A DNA stretch of 28,110 nucleotides from Bacteroidales bacterium UBA4293 (GTDB lineage: Bacteria; Bacteroidota; Bacteroidia; Bacteroidales; Bacteroidaceae). Positions 1-8,029 of the stretch are shown in pieces (within the stretch, counting starts at the first letter, position 1; each line of letters begins with the position of its first letter). The position numbers and the translations under genes are program-made. The notes beneath the pieces are model-generated. The model worked only from the letters and a program-made list of their open reading frames with translations. It was not told where the DNA came from and did not search any database. The stretch spans positions 1 to 28,110 of the forward strand of contig DGVD01000006.1 of the NCBI GenBank assembly GCA_002395835.1, in the 5' to 3' direction.

Positions 1-38
1 TCAACCTATTTCAGTACAAGACAGGCTAATCAAAAATT

Positions 39-1208
39 TTACACCTTAATCTTCACGCCCCATTCCAGTAAGTACTTAACTATCAGTATGATAAGATAAG
101 AATAAAGTAGAGAGATGAGAATTCCTACCCCGCCAAAATATACTCCTTCGGGCAGTGAAAGACCTAAAATATCTTTTAATGCATACCAAACATAAGGAAG
201 AATATAGCAGGTTAGAGTGGCCACACCGGCTGGTTTAAGCCACTGGAACCATGAATTTTTCCCTTTTACATCGGTTATATAAAAAATAAGGGCCAATGAA
301 ACGAAATAAATAGCCAGGCAATAAAAGAGCCAGGTAGGTGTGGCTTGAATCTTGGAAACAATCCAGAAATGATGACAAACCACTCCTGAAAGGCAGCAGC
401 AGACACCTGCCAGCAATAAAGTCAGAATGAGCGTGCGATGTCCGTTCTTCTGCTGTGCCAAATGCTTCATAACCAGAGAAGTCATTAGTCCAGAAATGCC
501 CAGTGCATGATGAGTCCATCCACCCGGAATGAAAGGAAGCAACACGGCACGGGAGAAGTATTCCTCTGGAATCAGACTACTTTGGTTCAGCACACAAAGT
601 AGGATGAACACTGCACATACTATACCGTTAGCTGTCAAATTTTTTCTAGTAAACAGGTAGACCAAGGAAACCACCAGATAAGTCCATCCGATAAGTCCCA
701 GTATCCCCCACCAGCCTGTCTGAAACGGCTTTCCACTCACATCGGAATAAATTAGCAGTCCAGCTAGCAGAAGAACACCAGCCCACTTCAATGCCTTGTA
801 AATTCCCCTGTGCTGAGCCAGTGCAGGAGCGTCCAACCAAGTAAGAATAAACCCGATGGCCATAAGCAGCATGAACCAAGAACCGGAGATAACCCCATGC
901 TCACTGCAGTTCAAGGTAAACAATCCCATGACCACCAGTGAGAAGGTTCGGATAAGAATGTGGGTGATGACCTGTAAATAATTTTCACCTTTCTTAAAGC
1001 GATTTTCCAAGGCGAAGGGAACCGACATGCCCACGCAGAAAAGGAAGGCAGGGAAGATAATGTCGGAGAAACCTAGCATATTCTGATCTGCCTTTGCGTG
1101 AAAGAGCCATTCAGGCACCCCTTTCAGACCGGGAATGTCATTCACAAACAGCATGAGGAACATGGTGATGGACCGAAGCACATCAATTGCAGCAACTCTG
1201 TTTTTCAT
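39..1208 (-). CDS. DUF5009/COG4299-type membrane acyltransferase (HGSNAT/NagX-like)
   Basis: A polytopic inner-membrane protein of 389 residues. Long hydrophobic stretches alternate with short basic or polar loops throughout, giving roughly ten membrane segments. The N-terminus contains R-x-x-A-I-D-V-L-R followed by a hydrophobic helix, then F-S-D-I-I-F-P-A-F-L-F-C-V-G-M-S; both match the COG4299 family, which is related to human heparan-alpha-glucosaminide N-acetyltransferase and in Bacteroidetes is usually labelled DUF5009. Such proteins are thought to move acetyl groups across the membrane onto sugars; the substrate here is unknown. I chose the ATG at 1208 over an upstream in-frame start at 1256 because the family signature begins directly after it and because a -7 promoter box (1234-1241) lies inside the longer version. 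It is separated from the upstream AAA+ gene by 78 bases. Family call is good; the biochemical role is inferred. Confidence 0.8.
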   Translation of the reverse strand: MKNRVAAIDVLRSITMFLMLFVNDIPGLKGVPEWLFHAKADQNMLGFSDIIFPAFLFCVGMSVPFALENRFKKGENYLQVITHILIRTFSLVVMGLFTLNCSEHGVISGSWFMLLMAIGFILTWLDAPALAQHRGIYKALKWAGVLLLAGLLIYSDVSGKPFQTGWWGILGLIGWTYLVVSLVYLFTRKNLTANGIVCAVFILLCVLNQSSLIPEEYFSRAVLLPFIPGGWTHHALGISGLMTSLVMKHLAQQKNGHRTLILTLLLAGVCCCLSGVVCHHFWIVSKIQATPTWLFYCLAIYFVSLALIFYITDVKGKNSWFQWLKPAGVATLTCYILPYVWYALKDILGLSLPEGVYFGGVGILISLLYSYLIILIVKYLLEWGVKIKV

Positions 1209-1233
1209 GGTTATCGGGTTACAAAGATTACTG

Positions 1234-1241
1234 CAAATGTA
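1234..1241 (-). promoter_or_regulatory. -7 promoter box for the acyltransferase gene
   Basis: The minus strand reads TACATTTG, an exact match to the Bacteroidetes -7 consensus TAnnTTTG, about 25 bases before the ATG at 1208. No clear TTTG -33 box is seen at the expected distance. Confidence 0.5.
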
Positions 1242-1286
1242 ATGATTTATTCCCACATATCCTACCCCTCCCCTTCTTTTTTTTCA

Positions 1287-3122
1287 TCAAGCAGCTCCGG
1301 TTTGCAGGGAGGGAACCTGAGTATACCGTCCGCTCACGAAACCGATGCGGTGGTCTTTCTCCTGTTTCTTGCCCTCCATGCGAGCCCTCAAGGATTCATA
1401 TTTCTTGACGTCATTCTCGGAAACCGAACGCCGGGATTGCTTGATTCGAGCCACCAAATCGCTCATGCCGATGGGCAGTTCCGCAATGGCTGCATCCAGC
1501 GCTGCCTGGTTCACCAGATGGCAGATATCGGCCGAAACAAACCCTTCTGTCATGGTAGCCAAAACCTCCGTATCTACCTCATTTCCACCGGAAATATACA
1601 AGGGGCGGTCTTTCAGCTCATGCTGGAAAAGTGCCTCACGAGCTGCCTTGTCGGGCATGGGCACATAGACCAGTTTCTCCAGTCGGCCAGCCCTCAAGAC
1701 TGCCGGGTCTATCAAGTCGGGACGGTTGGTAGACCCCATCACAAAGATGCCCCGCTCACTACAGTTGTTCAGTTGGGAAAGGAACTCGTTCACCTCTCCT
1801 GCCATGTGATTCTCGGTAGGATTCCTTCTGGGCAGCAAGGCATCTATCTCATCGAAGTAGATGACGCAAGGAGCATTTTGTTGTGCTTTTTCAAAAAGGC
1901 TACGGATAAGCGACTGAGACCCATGGATGAAGACATTTCCCAAATCGCTGGCCTTCACCAGGGCATAATTCATGCCCGACTCCTCTGCAAAGTTCTCAGC
2001 AATGAACGTTTTTCCGCATCCAGGAGGCCCGTAGAGCACCATTCCGTTGAGGGGTTTCAGTCGGTAAATTTCAGCTACGTCAGGATTTTTCAGGGCGAAG
2101 AGCACCTCACGCTTCAGCATGGTCTTCAGTTCCTCCATGCCTGCCACACGGTTGAATCCCCCATTTCCAGTAGGCTTTTGGAAAGAGAGCTGGATGGAAG
2201 GCTGACCAGGGTTAGACTGGGGAAAATTCGGGGCGAAAAAAGGATCATCATCGTCCTCTTCCTCTTCTTCCAGCTGCACCAGTTCATCACGCAGCGCAAA
2301 AAAAGCTTGGGTCATTTCCTCTATGGTCTGGAAGCGCTCTTGAGGGTCCAGGCTCATGGCTTTCTTCAGAAAAGCCAGCGTTCCACTGTAACCCGGCTCA
2401 AGCAGAAAGCCCCAGTCCGGTTCCTTCTCCCGACAAGTACGGATGATGCACTCACCATAGTCATCGGTGGCCTCCTCGTCTTTCCAGGGAAACTTTTTCC
2501 GAAGGAAGTAAAACAGCAGACAGCCCATGGCAAAGATATCGGTCCGGGCATCGCTCACTCCCTGAAATGCCTCATTGGCCTTGAACCAATTATTATTCCC
2601 TGATTCCCAAGGCTCTTCAGGAGTGGAATAACGGGAGATGTCCGTAAAACAGGTAAAGCGCGCACGCCAGCCATCTGTGGTCCGCTCTACCCACACATTG
2701 AACGGATGAATGAAGTTCAGGCACATGGGGTATTTCATGCCATGAAGCTTGAGCAACTGCCCCAGCAGGCCGCTGAACATGTTGAAGCAGCTCTCTGCAG
2801 GGCGGGATTCTAAGTCCTGAGAAGTATCCATAAAAGGAAGAAGAGAATTGGATGGAGAAACCTGCACCCAAAAATCTTGATTTTCAATTTCCGCTCTAAA
2901 GAGTTCAACCTCCTCATCTCCTGAGAAAAGCGTCAGACCATCGGTCCTATCTTCCAGATACAAAGGACGCTCGTGAGGATTTGTCAACATCAGCAGGACT
3001 CTTCGTTTCTTCTGAATGTCCATCGCCCTATAAACCTCGGTTCCTAACCACAGCTCGCAAGTACCTAAAATGGTGAAACGGTTCAGTAAAAGATCGCCAA
3101 TTTGAAAAGAATAATTACTCAT
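1287..3122 (-). CDS. Pseudokinase-AAA+ ATPase fusion protein
   Basis: A 611-residue, probably cytoplasmic protein with two domains. Residues 1-280 follow a bacterial Ser/Thr kinase layout: an N-lobe start (IGDLLLNRF), a subdomain IX-like DARTDIFAMGC at 191-201, and a subdomain XI-like DPQERFQTIEEM near 259-270. The catalytic residues look lost: no glycine-rich loop, RVLLML where the ATP-binding Lys strand is expected, and HPFNVWV (139-145) in place of HRDLKPxN. A strongly acidic linker (283-296) leads to a classical AAA+ module: Walker A GPPGCGKT (365-372), Walker B VIYFDEID (420-427), sensor-1 GSTNRPD (463-469), arginine-finger-like RAGR (478-481), and a C-terminal helical lid. The AAA+ part resembles Cdc48/SpoVK/FtsH ATPases, but there is no protease HExxH. 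The start at 3122 is preferred because the kinase-like fold begins there; an in-frame ATG lies at 3176. Role unknown: I infer a remodelling ATPase with a kinase-like binding domain. Confidence 0.85.
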   Translation of the reverse strand: MSNYSFQIGDLLLNRFTILGTCELWLGTEVYRAMDIQKKRRVLLMLTNPHERPLYLEDRTDGLTLFSGDEEVELFRAEIENQDFWVQVSPSNSLLPFMDTSQDLESRPAESCFNMFSGLLGQLLKLHGMKYPMCLNFIHPFNVWVERTTDGWRARFTCFTDISRYSTPEEPWESGNNNWFKANEAFQGVSDARTDIFAMGCLLFYFLRKKFPWKDEEATDDYGECIIRTCREKEPDWGFLLEPGYSGTLAFLKKAMSLDPQERFQTIEEMTQAFFALRDELVQLEEEEEDDDDPFFAPNFPQSNPGQPSIQLSFQKPTGNGGFNRVAGMEELKTMLKREVLFALKNPDVAEIYRLKPLNGMVLYGPPGCGKTFIAENFAEESGMNYALVKASDLGNVFIHGSQSLIRSLFEKAQQNAPCVIYFDEIDALLPRRNPTENHMAGEVNEFLSQLNNCSERGIFVMGSTNRPDLIDPAVLRAGRLEKLVYVPMPDKAAREALFQHELKDRPLYISGGNEVDTEVLATMTEGFVSADICHLVNQAALDAAIAELPIGMSDLVARIKQSRRSVSENDVKKYESLRARMEGKKQEKDHRIGFVSGRYTQVPSLQTGAA

Positions 3123-3275
3123 GAAAAAGGTATTTAGGAAAATTGTATTTGAAAAAACTACCATGATATAGTGCAAAAATCAAGTCTTTTTTACTCACTT
3201 CTACCCACTTTTTTTCGTGCATTTAACAATTTTTTAAAGAATTTCTTCCCTCTGCGTTTTTTTTACGCATAAATC

Positions 3276-3306
3276 TTGGAATTTTAAAACTAATCTTCTA
3301 ATTTTG
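3276..3306 (+). promoter_or_regulatory. Promoter of the Nudix gene
   Basis: TTGG at 3276-3279 and TAATTTTG at 3299-3306, separated by 19 bases, match the Bacteroidetes -33/-7 arrangement. The predicted transcript start is about 20 bases before the ATG at 3332. Confidence 0.65.
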
Positions 3307-3331
3307 CCACAGAAATAAAAAAACACAAATA

Positions 3332-4033
3332 ATGAAGACTTATACCTATAATCACCCCCATCCGGCGGTCACCACAGACTGCGTCATCTTCGGATTTGAT
3401 GGCGAAAAGCTGAAAATTCTGCTCATAGAACGTGGAGTGGCACCTTATAAAGGATGCTGGGCACTGCCTGGCGGATTCCTGAAAATGGAAGGAGAAAACA
3501 AGGACCGGGATGCACTGGACTGTGCCAAGAGGGAACTCCAGGAAGAGACGGGACTGAGCAATGTGTATATAGAACAACTGCAAGCTTTCACTGCTTCGAA
3601 CCGTGACCCTCGCGAATGGGTTATTACCATAGCACACTATGCCCTTGTTCGCATTTCAGAAGTCAAGGGAGGCGACGATGCAGCCCGAGCTGAATGGAAA
3701 GACCTAGACAATTTGCCTGCACTGGCCTTCGACCACCAGCAGATAGTGGATTTTGCCGTGAAGCGTCTGCGGGAAAAACTGCGTTTCGAGCCTGTGGGAT
3801 TCGACCTGCTGGACCGGAAATTCACCATGACTACCCTGCAGAATCTGTATGAGGCTATCATGGGTGTGAAATACGACCGACGAAACTTCAGCAAGAAAAT
3901 GCTCTATCTGGGGCTGGTGGAAAGACTGGACGAAAAGGTTACCGGAGCACCCAACAAGGCCCCTTACCTGTTCCGGTTCAACAAGGAAAGGTACGAGGAA
4001 CTGAAAATAAAGGGTGTGAAAATAGATTTCTAG
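3332..4033 (+). CDS. Nudix-domain protein with C-terminal winged helix (NrtR/AraR-like)
   Basis: A 233-residue protein with an N-terminal Nudix domain (about 10-140) and a C-terminal domain (about 155-230) of the winged-helix type found in NrtR-family regulators. The Nudix box is recognisable as GGF at 47-49 and RELQEETG at 67-74. The catalytic Arg and Glu residues are present, so hydrolase activity is possible, but the segment between GGF and REL is a few residues longer than the standard 23-residue motif. NrtR proteins sense ADP-ribose-like compounds and repress NAD or sugar genes; a Bacteroides member, AraR, controls arabinose use. No NAD or arabinose genes lie nearby, so the target is unknown. 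It could be a plain ADP-ribose pyrophosphatase or a regulator. The stop codon overlaps that of the convergent phosphatase gene. Confidence 0.88.
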   Translation: MKTYTYNHPHPAVTTDCVIFGFDGEKLKILLIERGVAPYKGCWALPGGFLKMEGENKDRDALDCAKRELQEETGLSNVYIEQLQAFTASNRDPREWVITIAHYALVRISEVKGGDDAARAEWKDLDNLPALAFDHQQIVDFAVKRLREKLRFEPVGFDLLDRKFTMTTLQNLYEAIMGVKYDRRNFSKKMLYLGLVERLDEKVTGAPNKAPYLFRFNKERYEELKIKGVKIDF

Positions 4034-4497
4034 AGGTCTTTTCTGATTTCCTGGAGAAGGCCTTCACAAGCATCTTCCAGCACATCTAGCACATATTTAA
4101 AATCCTGATCTCCACCATAGTAGGGGTCGGGAACAGTGTCAACCTGATACTTTTGGCAAAAATCCGTCATGCGGCGGATTTTGCCTTGAGCCTCAGCCGA
4201 GGGAGCCAGTCGCTGAAGCTGACGGATGTTGTTCTCATCCATCCCAATAATCCAATCGAACTTATCGAAATCCTGTCTCCGGATAGGACGCGAGAGGTGC
4301 GTAAGATGGTACCCCCTCCGCTGGGCATGCCTGCGCATCCTGGGGTCTGAAAGTTCCCCCTCATGATAGTCTATCAGCCCAGCAGAATCCAACCTTATTT
4401 TATCCTCCAGCCCAGCCCGAAGCACCTGCTGGCGCATGACTTCCTCTGCAGCCGAGGAACGACAGATATTTCCCAAACAAAAGAAAAGTATGTTCAT
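4030..4497 (-). CDS. Low-molecular-weight protein tyrosine phosphatase
   Basis: A 155-residue cytoplasmic phosphatase of the arsenate-reductase-like LMW-PTP family. The phosphate-binding loop is C7-LGNIC-R13-S14, with the nucleophile C7 at the usual place right after the first beta strand, and the general acid is D124 in DPYYGG near the C-terminus. Length is normal for the family. The residue after R-S is Ser rather than the common Pro. The ATG at 4497 is chosen because it puts the P-loop at the canonical position; an in-frame start at 4533 would add a Cys-rich, unrelated tail. In Gram-negatives these enzymes often dephosphorylate BY-kinases in capsule or exopolysaccharide assembly; no such kinase is nearby, so the substrate is open. 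The gene runs divergently from the GH78 gene. Confidence 0.93.
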   Translation of the reverse strand: MNILFFCLGNICRSSAAEEVMRQQVLRAGLEDKIRLDSAGLIDYHEGELSDPRMRRHAQRRGYHLTHLSRPIRRQDFDKFDWIIGMDENNIRQLQRLAPSAEAQGKIRRMTDFCQKYQVDTVPDPYYGGDQDFKYVLDVLEDACEGLLQEIRKDL

Positions 4498-4513
4498 GTC
4501 ACAGATATTTCTG

Positions 4514-4521
4514 CAAAAATA
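4514..4521 (-). promoter_or_regulatory. -7 promoter box for the tyrosine phosphatase
   Basis: The minus strand reads TATTTTTG, an exact TAnnTTTG match, 16 bases before the ATG at 4497. This implies a very short leader. It lies back to back with the divergent GH78 promoter box at 4543-4550. Confidence 0.5.
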
Positions 4522-4542
4522 CAAATATTTCATGAATTTTAC

Positions 4543-4550
4543 TACCTTTG
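4543..4550 (+). promoter_or_regulatory. -7 promoter box for the GH78 gene
   Basis: TACCTTTG is an exact match to TAnnTTTG and lies 27 bases before the ATG at 4578. No convincing -33 TTTG was found. Confidence 0.5.
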
Positions 4551-4577
4551 CAAGAAATGTAAGACCTAAGAATTTAT

Positions 4578-7064
4578 ATGATGAAAAACAAGTTTAAAAA
4601 TGCAATCCTTGGCATGGCATTGTTCTGCTTCGTGCCAGCCATGGCTCAACATTGGGACCCGAGCCAGTATCCGTTCGACCTGATAGCTCCTTATCTGATT
4701 CAGGCTGGGCAACTAGATGTAGTGACCCAGAACTTCAAGGCACGTGGAGAATACGACATGACTGCTGATTACTGGAATGCGCTCTGGATTAAGGTTCCCG
4801 ATGCCAAAGACAAGGATTTTGGCGTGTTTAAGTTCCGTAAGGATATTTCCCTGAATACGGTGCCAAAAGAGTTTGTGGTCTATGTTTCCGGCGATGAGCG
4901 ATACAAACTCTACGTGAACGGAACCATCGTTTCCCTAGGCCCAGCTCGCAGCGATGCCAGCCACTGGAGGTATGAAACAGTCAATCTGGCTCCTTACCTG
5001 AAACCTGGAAAGAATGTGGTGGCTGCCTTGGTTTACAACGAGGGTGGCAATAAGACCATTGCCAATGCCAGCATCCGTACAGGCTTCATGATGATGGGAA
5101 AGGGGGAAGCTGCCGTACTGACCACCGACCAAACATGGAAATGCCTGGAGGATAAGTCGGTAACCCCACTGCCTGTCACCGTAGCCGGATATTACGCCCT
5201 GGGCCCTGCTGAAAAAGTAGTGCTGGCCCAGCAAATTTCCGACTGGCTCTCACCGGATGCCGACCTAAGCACCTGGAAGAATGCACAGCCTTACGACCTG
5301 GTCTTTCCACACGATACTAGCAGTGGTACAGGCGGTTACAGCGACAAACACCTGATGGTTCCTTCCCCACTTCCACAAATGGAACTCCAGGAAACTCGCC
5401 TGCAAAGCGTGAGAAAAAATGGTGGTTTGAAAATTCCTGCCGGCTTCCCAAAAGTTAAGGCAGACGTGACCATTCCAGCCAACCAGACCATAGACCTGCT
5501 GCTGGATAATGAAGTGCTGACCAATGCCTACTTCCATCTGCTCTTCAGCAAAGGAAAGGATGCTAAAATAGGCATCACTTATGCGGAAACGCTTTATGCA
5601 GACGACCAGCACAGTCAGAAGGGAAACCGAAACGAAGTGGAGGGTAAGGTACTGTTCGGAAAAACTGACCAACTGATTTCCAGCGGCGCACTGAACCAGG
5701 AATTCACTACACTGGAATTCCGCACCTACCGCTACGTGAATCTGCATATAGAAACAGCTGCCGAACCGCTGACTTTGAACGATGTAGGTGGAACCTTCGT
5801 GGGCTATCCGTTTGAGCTCAAGGCTTCGCTCAACACAGACAATCAGGAACTGCAGAAGATTCTGGAGATAGGCTGGAGAACAGCCCGCCTGTGTGCCTTT
5901 GAAACTTATGTGGACTGCCCATACTACGAGCAACTGCAATACCTGGGCGATACACGCATTCAGGCACTTATCTCCTACTTCAACGCTGGCGACGACCGTC
6001 TGGCCAAGAACTTCCTGAGACAGTCCGACCTGAGCCGAAATGCAGAGGGAATCGCCATGGGACGAGCTCCATCCGACTCATCACCTCAGTACATCACTCC
6101 GTATGCGCTGAGCTACATCTATGCCATTCATGACTACCTGATGTACGGCACAGACCGGGAACTGATAGAGGAACTGCTGCCGGGTATGGAGCAGATTCTG
6201 AACTACTTCCACCGCTACCAGAAGAACGGCAGCCGACTGAAGAACCTGCCGGGCTGGAATTTCTCCGACTGGGTGAATAATCACGAGGGCTGGACCCAAG
6301 GTGTGGCTGCCCGTGGCGCTGACGGAAGTTCTAGCCTGATGGATTTGCAGTTGCTACTAGGCTATCAGATGGCTAGCAGACTGGAAAAAGAGTTTGGTCA
6401 CCATGAACAAAGCCAGCTTTATGCCCAACGTGCAGAGGAATTGAAGAAAGACATCCGTACCGCCTACTGGAACCCGGAACGAGGACTTTACGCAGACCGT
6501 GCAGAACAGGACCGTTTCTCCCAGCATGCCAACTCTCTGGCTATTCTCTGCGGCATGGACAATGAGGCCACTCAGAAAGAAATAGGCCGCAAACTGACTG
6601 CAGACAGTTCCCTGGCTCCTTGCTCCCTGTACTACCGTTTCTACCTGATACAAGCCCTCATAGAGGCTGGCTACGGGAACGACCTGCTGAACTGGCTGGA
6701 CCCTTGGAAGGAAAACATCCGACTGGGTCTTACCACCTGGGCTGAAGACTTGAATCCAGAGACTTCTCGTTCCGACTGCCACGCATGGGGTGCTACGCCA
6801 AACATAGAGTTCTACCGCACATTGCTGGGTATAGACGCAGCCTCTCCTGCATTTGCCACCGTGAAGATAGAGCCTCATCTGGGCACCTTGAAGGGAATAG
6901 GTGGAACCATGCCTCACCCGAAAGGACAGATTACCGTGAGCTATAAAGTGAACGGAAGTAAAATGAAAGCTACCATAGAGCTCCCTACCGGAGTAACCGG
7001 TAACTTTATCTGGAACGGAAAAACTACTCCGTTAAAGGGTGGTAAGAACGAAATTAAGCTCTAA
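4578..7064 (+). CDS. Secreted alpha-L-rhamnosidase-like glycoside hydrolase (GH78 type)
   Basis: An 828-residue exported enzyme. Residues 1-23 form a Sec signal peptide ending in AMA before Gln. After it comes a beta-rich region including a GH78 N-terminal carbohydrate-binding-like domain (F-R-K-D-I-S, Y-V-S-G-D-E-R-Y-K-L-Y-V-N-G), then an (alpha/alpha)6 catalytic domain. The motif DCPYYEQLQYLGD begins at D446 and corresponds to the GH78 signature DCPQR-E-x-x-GWTGD, with aromatic changes. The C-terminal HAWGATPNIEFYRTLLGI segment and the final beta sandwich also fit the family. GH78 enzymes release terminal L-rhamnose from pectin, glycosides or glycans. Two adjacent ATGs (4578, 4581) are possible. 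There is no SusC/SusD pair here, so it is not inside an obvious polysaccharide utilisation locus. Exact sugar specificity is inferred only. Confidence 0.85.
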   Translation: MMKNKFKNAILGMALFCFVPAMAQHWDPSQYPFDLIAPYLIQAGQLDVVTQNFKARGEYDMTADYWNALWIKVPDAKDKDFGVFKFRKDISLNTVPKEFVVYVSGDERYKLYVNGTIVSLGPARSDASHWRYETVNLAPYLKPGKNVVAALVYNEGGNKTIANASIRTGFMMMGKGEAAVLTTDQTWKCLEDKSVTPLPVTVAGYYALGPAEKVVLAQQISDWLSPDADLSTWKNAQPYDLVFPHDTSSGTGGYSDKHLMVPSPLPQMELQETRLQSVRKNGGLKIPAGFPKVKADVTIPANQTIDLLLDNEVLTNAYFHLLFSKGKDAKIGITYAETLYADDQHSQKGNRNEVEGKVLFGKTDQLISSGALNQEFTTLEFRTYRYVNLHIETAAEPLTLNDVGGTFVGYPFELKASLNTDNQELQKILEIGWRTARLCAFETYVDCPYYEQLQYLGDTRIQALISYFNAGDDRLAKNFLRQSDLSRNAEGIAMGRAPSDSSPQYITPYALSYIYAIHDYLMYGTDRELIEELLPGMEQILNYFHRYQKNGSRLKNLPGWNFSDWVNNHEGWTQGVAARGADGSSSLMDLQLLLGYQMASRLEKEFGHHEQSQLYAQRAEELKKDIRTAYWNPERGLYADRAEQDRFSQHANSLAILCGMDNEATQKEIGRKLTADSSLAPCSLYYRFYLIQALIEAGYGNDLLNWLDPWKENIRLGLTTWAEDLNPETSRSDCHAWGATPNIEFYRTLLGIDAASPAFATVKIEPHLGTLKGIGGTMPHPKGQITVSYKVNGSKMKATIELPTGVTGNFIWNGKTTPLKGGKNEIKL

Positions 7065-7084
7065 TCCAAAACATCCATAATGAA

Positions 7085-7127
7085 CGAAGCCATCATTCCG
7101 AGAGGGGATGATGGCTTCGCCTTTTTT
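7085..7127 (+). terminator. Strong intrinsic terminator after the GH78 gene
   Basis: CGAAGCCATCAT at 7085-7096 pairs perfectly with ATGATGGCTTCG at 7108-7119, extended inward by a T-G wobble and two C-G pairs around a five-base loop, and is followed by a run of six T at 7122-7127. It acts in the plus direction and sits just before the end of the convergent hydrolase gene. Confidence 0.9.
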
Positions 7128-7138
7128 ATAAAGTTAAC

Positions 7139-7993
7139 CTAGAAAGTTCTGAGCCAAGCTTCCAATTCTCCCGTCCATTCACGCTTGAAGAAGAAATCAT
7201 CGGCAAATCCCCAGCCATGACTTCCTGTAGGATAGACATGAAGAGTGGCTTCGGTCTTAAACTTACGCAGGGCCTTGAAATAATCCACGCTGTCGGTGCA
7301 AGGAACCACTGGGTCGTCAGCACTGCAGGCAATGAAAGCAGGTGGGGTGTTTTCCGTGACATGGTTCATCACGGTATACTTCTGAATTTCAGCCTCAGAG
7401 GCATTCTCGCCCATCATAATCTTATTGATGAACGGATTCATGGTAGTGAAAGCATAAAGCAGTACCTGGAAGTCGGGACGATCTTCGGCAGAAGTGAATT
7501 TCGTAGCTGCCTGAATGGCTAGATTACCACCGGCAGAACAACCCATAATACCTATCTTGTGAGGGTCTGCTCCCCACTCTGCAGCACGCTTACGCATTAT
7601 CTTGATGGCCTCCAGCGCATCGCTTACCGTAGTCTCAAAATGTCCGTTCGGCAAACGGTATTTCAGCACAGCTAGAGTCACACCCTGATGATTCAGCCAC
7701 TTGGCCATGGAATGACCTTCCTTCTCAATGGCCAGATTCATGTAGGCTCCACCTGGGCAGGCAATGATGACCTTGCCATTCGGCTTAGCTGCCGGATAGA
7801 CAGTGATAGTGGGGTTAGAGACATTGCTCACATGGCTGGGGTCGGAAGAAACTTCAGGACCAGTCACCTCATTACTGTTGGGAGCCCCATTGGGCCACAA
7901 TTCAATAACCAATGGCTTTTGAGCTGTTTGCTGAGCAAAACCTACCAGAGAAGTTAACGCAGCAAACAGAAACGTAAACATTCTGTTTTTCAT
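7139..7993 (-). CDS. Secreted alpha/beta hydrolase, BD-FAE/acetylxylan-esterase-like
   Basis: A 284-residue exported esterase-like protein. Residues 1-20 are a Sec signal peptide (cleavage after GFA). The oxyanion-hole motif CPGGAY is at 79-84, the nucleophile elbow is G151-C-S153-A-G155, the acid is probably D227 in SADDPVVP, and the catalytic His is H259 in TGSHGWGF; all lie in the order and spacing of the alpha/beta hydrolase fold-3/BD-FAE group. Bacteroidetes members of this group deacetylate or deferuloylate plant polysaccharides. The start at 7993 is 36 bases after the stop of the TPM gene on the same strand, so the two could be co-transcribed; no separate -7 box was found. It converges on the GH78 gene across a terminator, and the two enzymes may act on related substrates (inference). 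Substrate unproven. Confidence 0.85.
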   Translation of the reverse strand: MKNRMFTFLFAALTSLVGFAQQTAQKPLVIELWPNGAPNSNEVTGPEVSSDPSHVSNVSNPTITVYPAAKPNGKVIIACPGGAYMNLAIEKEGHSMAKWLNHQGVTLAVLKYRLPNGHFETTVSDALEAIKIMRKRAAEWGADPHKIGIMGCSAGGNLAIQAATKFTSAEDRPDFQVLLYAFTTMNPFINKIMMGENASEAEIQKYTVMNHVTENTPPAFIACSADDPVVPCTDSVDYFKALRKFKTEATLHVYPTGSHGWGFADDFFFKREWTGELEAWLRTF

Positions 7994-8029
7994 ATTTCAA
8001 TTCGTTAAAAAGGTTTCAGAAATAAAGGA

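Noticed and set aside
1..38. Possible 3' end of another minus-strand frame
   Set aside because: It overlaps the acyltransferase frame and has no start or recognisable sequence in the window; nothing can be supported.
1098..2603. A 501-codon open frame on the plus strand
   Set aside because: It is antisense to the AAA+ gene, has no recognisable domain, and reads as the mirror of codon bias in the real gene.
3253..3269. Inverted repeat TGCGT / ACGCA with a T-rich loop
   Set aside because: The stem is only five pairs and it does not follow a gene end; the position upstream of the Nudix promoter gives weak support for an operator at most.
4498..4533. Upstream in-frame start for the tyrosine phosphatase
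   Set aside because: It would add a Cys-containing extension before the family's normal first strand and spans the promoter box.
6357..6917. A 186-codon minus-strand frame
   Set aside because: It is antisense to the conserved GH78 catalytic domain and shows no family motif.
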